37,873 nt of DNA from Lachnospiraceae bacterium (GTDB lineage: Bacteria; Bacillota; Clostridia; Lachnospirales; Lachnospiraceae), in the NCBI GenBank assembly GCA_024699355.1, contig JAILPR010000009.1, positions 1-37,873 of the forward strand, in the 5' to 3' direction. How positions within the stretch are numbered: the stretch's first letter is position 1; every line of letters starts with the position of its first letter. The notes below the pieces were generated by a model. That model was not told the origin of the DNA. It did no database searches and saw nothing but the letters and a program-made list of their open reading frames with translations. Shown here piece after piece: positions 32,961-37,873 of the stretch. The translations under genes were made by a program, and so were the position numbers.

Positions 32961-33635
32961 TTAAATATTCTCGATCTGCCAATCGATCGGAGTCTCTCCG
33001 TGAGCGATTAAAAATTCATTTGCTTTACTAAAATGCTGACATCCGAAAAATCCGCGACTGGCCGATAACGGACTGGGATGAGGTGCCGTCAGGATCAGAT
33101 GCTTCGGATTATTCAGCATCTCCATCTTGCTTTGCGCCGGCTTTCCCCACAGGAAAAATACGATCGGACGATCCTGCGCGTTCACCGCGGTAATGATCGC
33201 GTCGGTAAACTGCTCCCACCCGTGCTTTTGATGTGAAAATGCCTGATGTGCCCGCACCGTCAGTACCGTATTTAACAAAAGTACCCCCTGATCGGCCCAT
33301 TTTTTCAAATACCCGTTATTCGGAATACTGCACCCCAAATCGCTATGCAGTTCTTTATAAATATTCTTTAAGGAAGGCGGAATATCTTCGCCCGGCAAAA
33401 CCGAAAAGCTAAGGCCATGTGCCTGATGCACATTATGATACGGATCCTGCCCCAAAAGTACCACCTTAACCTTGGATAACGGCGTAAAATGAAAGGCATT
33501 AAAAATATCATCCGCCGGAGGATATACCACCGTAGTCTGATATTCTTTTGAGACAAAGGTATACAGTTCCTTATAATAAGGCTTCTTTGTCTCCGTTACC
33601 ACAACATCTTTCCAGTCATTTTCAATCATTCCCAT
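32961..33635 (-). CDS. ung: Uracil-DNA glycosylase, family 1
   Basis: Removes uracil from DNA as the first step of base-excision repair. About 224 residues. The water-activating motif GQDPYH is present (VVLLGQDPYHNVHQAHGL, near 62-79), as is the uracil-binding LLLNTVLTVRAHQAFSH and the DNA-intercalation/His motif HPSPLSASRGFFGC. Length is normal for the family. The ATG at 33635 is preferred because GGGG lies seven bases upstream; an in-frame ATG follows at 33629. It is downstream of hisF on the same strand, 57 bp away, and may be co-transcribed with hisH-hisF, though function does not link them. Confidence 0.96.
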   Translation of the reverse strand: MGMIENDWKDVVVTETKKPYYKELYTFVSKEYQTTVVYPPADDIFNAFHFTPLSKVKVVLLGQDPYHNVHQAHGLSFSVLPGEDIPPSLKNIYKELHSDLGCSIPNNGYLKKWADQGVLLLNTVLTVRAHQAFSHQKHGWEQFTDAIITAVNAQDRPIVFFLWGKPAQSKMEMLNNPKHLILTAPHPSPLSASRGFFGCQHFSKANEFLIAHGETPIDWQIENI

Positions 33636-33692
33636 GACCAATCCCCTTTACGTTCAGATAAAGCATACTGTCCGTGCAAACATTCCCGCAGC

Positions 33693-34457
33693 CTATTCCA
33701 GGCGAACGGATACACCTTTTTGACGTAAATACTCTTTGACTTCCCTGATTTCCAGTTCTTTGTAATGAAATAATGAAGCCGCAAGAGCTGCTTCCGCCTT
33801 GCCTTCGGTCAGTGCTTCATAAAAATGCGACAACTCACCGGCACCGCCCGATGCGATGACCGGGATCGATACCGTCTCCGCGATCTGTCGTGTCAGCTCC
33901 AGATCATATCCGGCCTTGGTCCCGTCACAATCCATACTGGTCAAAAGGATCTCGCCTGCCCCAAGCTCTTCTACTCTGGCTGCCCATTCGATCGCATCGA
34001 TACCGACATCAATCCTGCCGCCGTTTTTGTAAATATTCCATCCGCTGCCATCTTCTCTTTTCTTGGCATCGATGGCTACAACCACACACTGACTGCCGAA
34101 TTTATCCGCAGCATCAGAGATCAGCCGCGGTGTATTGATCGCGGAAGAATTAATGGAAATCTTGTCCGCGCCTTCACGAAGCAGCATCTTAAAATCATCC
34201 GTGGTACGGATACCGCCGCCTACCGTAAACGGGATAAAGACACGCTCGGCAACACGACGGACCATATCCACCACCGTAGCTCTGGCATCACTTGATGCCG
34301 TGATATCCAAAAAAACCACCTCATCCGCACCGGCCTTATCATAAGCAGCCGCGATCTCCACCGGATCTCCGGCATCCTTTAAATCCACGAAATTCACGCC
34401 CTTCACGACGCGTCCGTTATTCACATCCAAACAGGGAATAATTCTTTTAGTATGCAT
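33693..34457 (-). CDS. hisF: Imidazole glycerol phosphate synthase, cyclase subunit HisF
   Basis: The cyclase half of the HisHF enzyme. It joins PRFAR and ammonia from HisH to form imidazole glycerol phosphate and AICAR in histidine synthesis. 254 residues, a (beta/alpha)8 barrel. The catalytic aspartates are Asp11 (PCLD) and Asp130 (VAID); phosphate-binding loops include FTVGGGIRT and ASGGAGE. Length is normal. Directly downstream of hisH (32-bp gap), so the two subunits are produced together. Other his genes are not in the window. No strong ribosome binding site is seen before the ATG (AGAGATATCGTAGATT). Confidence 0.98.
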   Translation of the reverse strand: MHTKRIIPCLDVNNGRVVKGVNFVDLKDAGDPVEIAAAYDKAGADEVVFLDITASSDARATVVDMVRRVAERVFIPFTVGGGIRTTDDFKMLLREGADKISINSSAINTPRLISDAADKFGSQCVVVAIDAKKREDGSGWNIYKNGGRIDVGIDAIEWAARVEELGAGEILLTSMDCDGTKAGYDLELTRQIAETVSIPVIASGGAGELSHFYEALTEGKAEAALAASLFHYKELEIREVKEYLRQKGVSVRLE

Positions 34458-34489
34458 AATCTACGATATCTCTTTCTCTATAGAATCAA

Positions 34490-35098
34490 TTACGAAATCT
34501 TCAAAAAGTTTTCCAGGATCTGCAGTCCCGTATCCGAGCTCTTTTCCGGATGAAACTGACACGCAAAGACATTTCCCTGCTCAACAGATGCCTGAATTTT
34601 CACACCGTAATCACAGGTCGCCGTCACGATCTTTTGATCCGATGCTTCCAAATAATACGAATGCACGAAATAAACAAACCTGCCTTCCGGGATTCCCGCA
34701 AAAAGGCGCCCGGGATTCGGATAATCCAGCGAATTCCAACCGATATGCGGGATCTTTAATCCGGTATCCTGCGGAATACGGCAGATCTTTCCTTTGCAGA
34801 TTCCAAGTCCCTCTGCCTCAGGAGATTCCTCACTGCTTTCAAAAAACAGCTGCAGCCCCAAGCAGATTCCCAAAAGCGGCGTATTGCGGTCAGCCACTTG
34901 TCGGATCACCTCAACCAACTGATATTCGCGAAGCTTTTGCATCGCATCTCCAAACGCTCCAACGCCCGGTAAGATCACATGATCCGCCTGCAAAATCAGC
35001 GCCGGATCTCTGGTCACGCACACCTCTGCGCCCAAATGGATCAGCGCCTTCTCCACGCTCTTGATATTACCGGCATCATAATCTATTATTGCAACCAC
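34490..35098 (-). CDS. hisH: Imidazole glycerol phosphate synthase, glutaminase subunit HisH
   Basis: Class I glutamine amidotransferase that supplies ammonia to HisF. 202 residues. The catalytic triad is visible: Cys79 in LLGICLGLQ, His183 and Glu185 in QFHPEKS; PGVGAFGDA (44-52) is the family oxyanion-region motif. The start is a GTG at 35098 with GAGGAG about five bases upstream. It has its own promoter. It is first in a hisH-hisF-ung group. Confidence 0.97.
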   Translation of the reverse strand: MVAIIDYDAGNIKSVEKALIHLGAEVCVTRDPALILQADHVILPGVGAFGDAMQKLREYQLVEVIRQVADRNTPLLGICLGLQLFFESSEESPEAEGLGICKGKICRIPQDTGLKIPHIGWNSLDYPNPGRLFAGIPEGRFVYFVHSYYLEASDQKIVTATCDYGVKIQASVEQGNVFACQFHPEKSSDTGLQILENFLKIS

Positions 35099-35148
35099 AA
35101 CAGCTCCTCACTTTCACATATTAACGTACTAGAATATTTTCCTTTACT

Positions 35149-35177
35149 ATCTTATCTTATGCGCCCGTATGATACAA
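35149..35177 (-). promoter_or_regulatory. hisH: Sigma-A promoter of hisH-hisF(-ung)
   Basis: On the minus strand TTGTAT (35177-35172), 17 bp, TAAGAT (35154-35149). It lies next to the terminator of the upstream large gene. Start near 35142, about 44 nt before the GTG. Confidence 0.65.
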
Positions 35178-35180
35178 GTT

Positions 35181-35225
35181 AAAAAGCTCCGAACATCTCA
35201 GGTAACCCTGAAATATTCGGAGCTT
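35181..35225 (-). terminator. Intrinsic terminator of the large disordered membrane protein gene
   Basis: On the minus strand AAGCTCCGAA ... TTCGGAGCTT followed by TTT, with the inner part TTTCAGG-GTTA-CCTGAGA also pairing apart from two mismatches. A long stem with a T-run, 32 bp after the stop. Confidence 0.9.
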
Positions 35226-35256
35226 CGTTGTTCCAAATGATCACTGTATCAATACA

Positions 35257-37873
35257 TTATTCCTCAGGAGGTGACGGATTCGAAGAATCCTCCATTGGCT
35301 GATCAGAAGAATCCTGTATCGGTACATCCTCAAGACTCATTTCCTCATTTTCCGCAGGTAAGGTATCTACCAGCGGCAAACGGATGGTCTCTGTTGAAGT
35401 ATCTTCACTCTCCGAGGTCGCAGCATTCTCTGCTTCCTCTTTTGCCGCAAACTCTTCGGCTACCTCAGCCTCGATCTTCTCATACGGATCCTCGTATTCC
35501 GTACCGTTGACCACAGCCTCGATCCGAAGTGTATACGTATAATCGTCATCATCTTCCGCAATGATCTTCGCATCTCCCTCCGTCAAATGATATTCCGACG
35601 AAAGAATACTTAAGATCTGCTGATAGATGCGTTCCAGTTCATCCGTGATCAGACTGAATGCCGAAAACTTCTGATCCTCTTCATAAAGAGCGACACCTTC
35701 GATCAGGTCATTTAATGCCTTGACCTCTTCACCGAGTGCCTTATGATTTTCATAAGAATCGACCTTATTCTGCATTGCGAGTGTTGCAACCGCACGCTGA
35801 TAAATAATCGAGTCACTCTCATTCAGCTTCTTACCCTGGTAAAGCATATATGCTTCCTGATAATCACCCTTTCGGTAGGCTCTGCGTGCACTCTGCGTCT
35901 CCAGGATCGGAAGAATGATGTTGTTAAAGAGAAGTAACAGAACGACCAGCGTGATCGCTACGAGCACAACCGCAAAAACACGCTTCTTGCCGATCTTTTT
36001 AGAGGCCTCTTCCGGTGTCGGTTCCGGCTTTTCCTTCTTGGGCTTTTTCTCTTTCTTTTTCTTGCCCTTCTTGCCGCCTTCGCCTTCTTCTCCGTCTTCG
36101 CCGTCCTCGCCTTCGGCACCTTCGCCCTTTTTGCCTTTCTTGCCTTTCTTTTTCTTCTCTTTCTTTTTCTTTCCTTTTTTACCGCCTTCAGCTTCTTCGC
36201 CTTCGCCGCCTTCGCCGGCTTCACCCTCGGCACCTTCCGCACCCTCAGCACCTTCCGCAGTACCTTCGCCCTCGACTGCTTCTTCCTCGTCAGGCTCATT
36301 TTCTTCAAAAAGCGCCTCAATGATCCTGCCTAAAAGCCCTTTCTTCTTTGGCTCTGCCTCCTCTGCTTCCGCAAGAAGTTCCGCAGGTGCTGTACTCTCA
36401 TCGATTTCAAGAGACGCCGGCTCTTCCGGTGCCTCTCCTTCGGAAAGATCCGGAATGTCCTCTAATCCTGCGATCGGCTCCTCGAATAAATCTGCCGCCC
36501 CGATCGGATTATCGAGCATATCCATAAAATCAGGCTCACCGCCACCAATCTCTTCGGTCACAGGTCCATCAAATTCGCCACCGTTGAATGCTTCACCGCG
36601 CTCCTTAGCCTGTGCATTCTGCTCTGCAGCAGCAGCCATCAGATCATCCATCATTCCGGGTTCTTCGAAATTCTGGGCAAGATCTCCAGCCTCGACAAAA
36701 TCCTCATCCGGGATTAATTTTTTGACATCCGCCTCTGTAATCTCACGACGTGCATACGGATGATCATTCGTCACGCCTGCTTCACTGATGCTATCCGGAT
36801 CCAGATCAAAACCGCCCAGAGCACTCGCTACCGAAGCAGCATCATTGGAAATATCATCAAGTACATCTGCCCCTGCTTCTCCTGCGGCCATACCGGCATC
36901 GGCTACTGCGCCGGTCGCGCCTGCAACTGCTCCGGCTGCACCTGCTGTGCCTGCAGCTGCATCATCTGCCGCTTTCTTTTTCCCTCTGCCAAACAGTTTG
37001 GAAAAGAAGCCCTGCTTTTCTTCTCCGGTAGATTCTCCGGAATCAGACTGCTCCTGATCCTTTTTATTTTTTCTGCGTTTCTTTTCTTTCTTCTTTTTCT
37101 TCTTCGGATTCTCCTCCGCTTCAGCTGGCACCGCCTCTGAAGGAGATTCCTCACCGTAATAATCCGCTTCCTCGAGAATCTCATGATTATCTGACATCTG
37201 AAGAAGGGATTCAATATCAGACATAACCCCTTGCGCGTCATCAGCCCCGTCATTTTCCGGTAGATCAAACTCCGGATCCAGATCGGCGCCTTCCTTACTT
37301 GCCTTAAGCATCCGGTCGATCTGTTCTTCCGTCAGATTCTGGATATCTTCGGCCATCACCTTATCGCCGGTAGACATCTCTGATTCCGCAAAATCATCTT
37401 CAGCCATCAGATCATCCATTACCGGAAGATCATCGATTGGCGAAGCATCCTCAATGATCGGGACATCCTCAATGATCGGGACATCCTCGATCGGTGGAAT
37501 ATCATCCATCACCGGCAGATCCTCGATTTCCGGAGTTTCATCCATCGCCGGCAGATCATCGATTGCCGGGACTTCATCCATCGCCGGCAGATCATCGATT
37601 ACCGGGGCTTCATCCACCGCCGGCAGATCCTCGATTACCGGAACATCATCCACCGCCGGCAGATCCTCGATTGCCGGGGCTTCATCCATCACCGGCAGAT
37701 CCTCGATTGCAGCCTCCTCTGATGGAATCAAATCATCTTGCGGTTCCGCAACATCCCCTGTAACTGCAGTCGGCTCTGGAATATCTGCCTCCGGAACATC
37801 TTCCTCTGCCGCATCTTTCGGTGCAACGGGTACTGTTTCTCTAACAGGTGCTACATGAATCGGTGCATTCTGA
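35257..37873 (-). CDS. Large charge-patterned, mostly disordered single-pass membrane protein (N-terminus beyond the window)
   Basis: At least 871 codons, open to the window's right edge, so the true start lies outside it; an internal TTG at 37731 should not be taken as the start. From the N-terminal side: an acidic Pro-rich region with 12-residue repeats of the form IEDLPAMDEVPA (37411-37707); then a Lys block (KKKKKKEKKRRKNKK) and an amphipathic GFFSKLFGRGKKK; an Ala/Gly-rich stretch; a second amphipathic segment GLLGRIIEALFEE; alternating Glu/Gly and Lys blocks; one membrane helix (VFAVVLVAITLVVLLLLF, near 35930-35980); then an extracellular TPR-like helical domain (ARRAYRKGDYQEAYMLYQGK) and an acidic tail. 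Function unknown. It has no enzyme motif. The alternating charge blocks suggest a scaffold or condensate-forming role, which is inference only. Confidence 0.85.
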   Translation of the reverse strand, partial: QNAPIHVAPVRETVPVAPKDAAEEDVPEADIPEPTAVTGDVAEPQDDLIPSEEAAIEDLPVMDEAPAIEDLPAVDDVPVIEDLPAVDEAPVIDDLPAMDEVPAIDDLPAMDETPEIEDLPVMDDIPPIEDVPIIEDVPIIEDASPIDDLPVMDDLMAEDDFAESEMSTGDKVMAEDIQNLTEEQIDRMLKASKEGADLDPEFDLPENDGADDAQGVMSDIESLLQMSDNHEILEEADYYGEESPSEAVPAEAEENPKKKKKKEKKRRKNKKDQEQSDSGESTGEEKQGFFSKLFGRGKKKAADDAAAGTAGAAGAVAGATGAVADAGMAAGEAGADVLDDISNDAASVASALGGFDLDPDSISEAGVTNDHPYARREITEADVKKLIPDEDFVEAGDLAQNFEEPGMMDDLMAAAAEQNAQAKERGEAFNGGEFDGPVTEEIGGGEPDFMDMLDNPIGAADLFEEPIAGLEDIPDLSEGEAPEEPASLEIDESTAPAELLAEAEEAEPKKKGLLGRIIEALFEENEPDEEEAVEGEGTAEGAEGAEGAEGEAGEGGEGEEAEGGKKGKKKKEKKKKGKKGKKGEGAEGEDGEDGEEGEGGKKGKKKKEKKPKKEKPEPTPEEASKKIGKKRVFAVVLVAITLVVLLLLFNNIILPILETQSARRAYRKGDYQEAYMLYQGKKLNESDSIIYQRAVATLAMQNKVDSYENHKALGEEVKALNDLIEGVALYEEDQKFSAFSLITDELERIYQQILSILSSEYHLTEGDAKIIAEDDDDYTYTLRIEAVVNGTEYEDPYEKIEAEVAEEFAAKEEAENAATSESEDTSTETIRLPLVDTLPAENEEMSLEDVPIQDSSDQPMEDSSNPSPPEE
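37411..37707 (-). repeat. 36-bp (12-codon) tandem repeat inside the large disordered protein
   Basis: The string CGGCAGATC recurs at 37585, 37621, 37657 and 37693 on the plus strand, a strict 36-bp period. In protein it gives six full copies of I-[ED]-D-L-P-x-[MV]-D-[ED]-x-P-x, followed by shortened 6-residue IEDVPI-type copies. Copy-number variation between strains is expected. Confidence 0.9.

Noticed and set aside
35915-36763. 282-codon Ser/Pro-rich plus-strand frame
   Set aside because: It is the complement of the Lys/Glu-rich repeats of the large disordered protein; low complexity keeps the opposite strand open.
37411-37707. CRISPR or intergenic minisatellite
   Set aside because: The 36-bp repeat is in frame and encodes 12-residue repeats in an open coding sequence.
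37731-37734. TTG at 37731 as the start of the large disordered protein
   Set aside because: The same frame stays open to the window edge with similar composition, and no ribosome binding site precedes this TTG.

Overview
The window looks like a chromosomal segment of a low-to-mid GC, Gram-positive anaerobe of the Clostridia, most likely Lachnospiraceae-like. The reasons are the era-recO-(lipoprotein)-glyS-alaS order, dimeric-type glycyl-tRNA synthetase, many lipoproteins with SGC/GGC lipoboxes, strong AGGAGG-type ribosome binding sites, near-consensus sigma-A promoters with 17-bp spacers, and a giant acyl-CoA dehydratase activase-like protein. Almost every gene is on the minus strand; only the activase and a GH25 lysozyme are on the plus strand. 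No phage, transposase, integrase, CRISPR array, rRNA or tRNA was recognised.

Layout. 1-11316 (minus): alaS (3' end outside the window), glyS, a small lipoprotein with its own promoter, then a tight seven-gene run read from 11316 downward: rhomboid-like membrane protein, degenerate sigma-70-like protein, unknown protein, M16C metallopeptidase, DUF4349-like lipoprotein, era, recO. 11317-17745: a divergent promoter region, the 1414-residue activase-like protein and a secreted GH25 muramidase with cell-wall-binding repeats, ended by a strong bidirectional terminator. 17760-19756 (minus): secreted N-acetylmuramoyl-L-alanine amidase and an aldose-1-epimerase-family protein. 19790-20262: no gene, but a near-perfect promoter drives a probable structured RNA of about 275 nt. 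20263-22483: polar amino acid ABC transporter. 22662-24791: Na/Pi cotransporter with PhoU domain. 24970-26244: lysA. 26350-26455: three tandem terminators. 26486-32507: opp oligopeptide transporter (oppB-C-D-F-A). 32961-35098: hisH-hisF-ung. 35257-37873: a large disordered, charged, single-pass membrane protein whose N-terminus lies beyond the window edge.

How the parts work together. Two complete ABC importers (amino acid, oligopeptide), a phosphate importer and lysine and histidine biosynthesis genes give a nitrogen and phosphate acquisition block. The muramidase and amidase form a convergent cell-wall-hydrolase pair.

Most notable. Both ABC solute-binding lipoproteins appear to be circularly permuted relative to their families. 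In the amino-acid binder, lobe 2 comes before lobe 1. In OppA the usual C-terminal segment of about 70 residues sits just after the lipoprotein signal and the protein stops where that segment would normally begin. Two unrelated binding-protein families permuted within 7 kb suggests a lineage-level process rather than chance. Other points of interest are the probable ncRNA, a sigma-70 relative lacking the DNA-reading parts, a 36-bp-period triple terminator, a 137-nt out-of-frame overlap between the DUF4349-like gene and era, and the charge-block disordered membrane protein.
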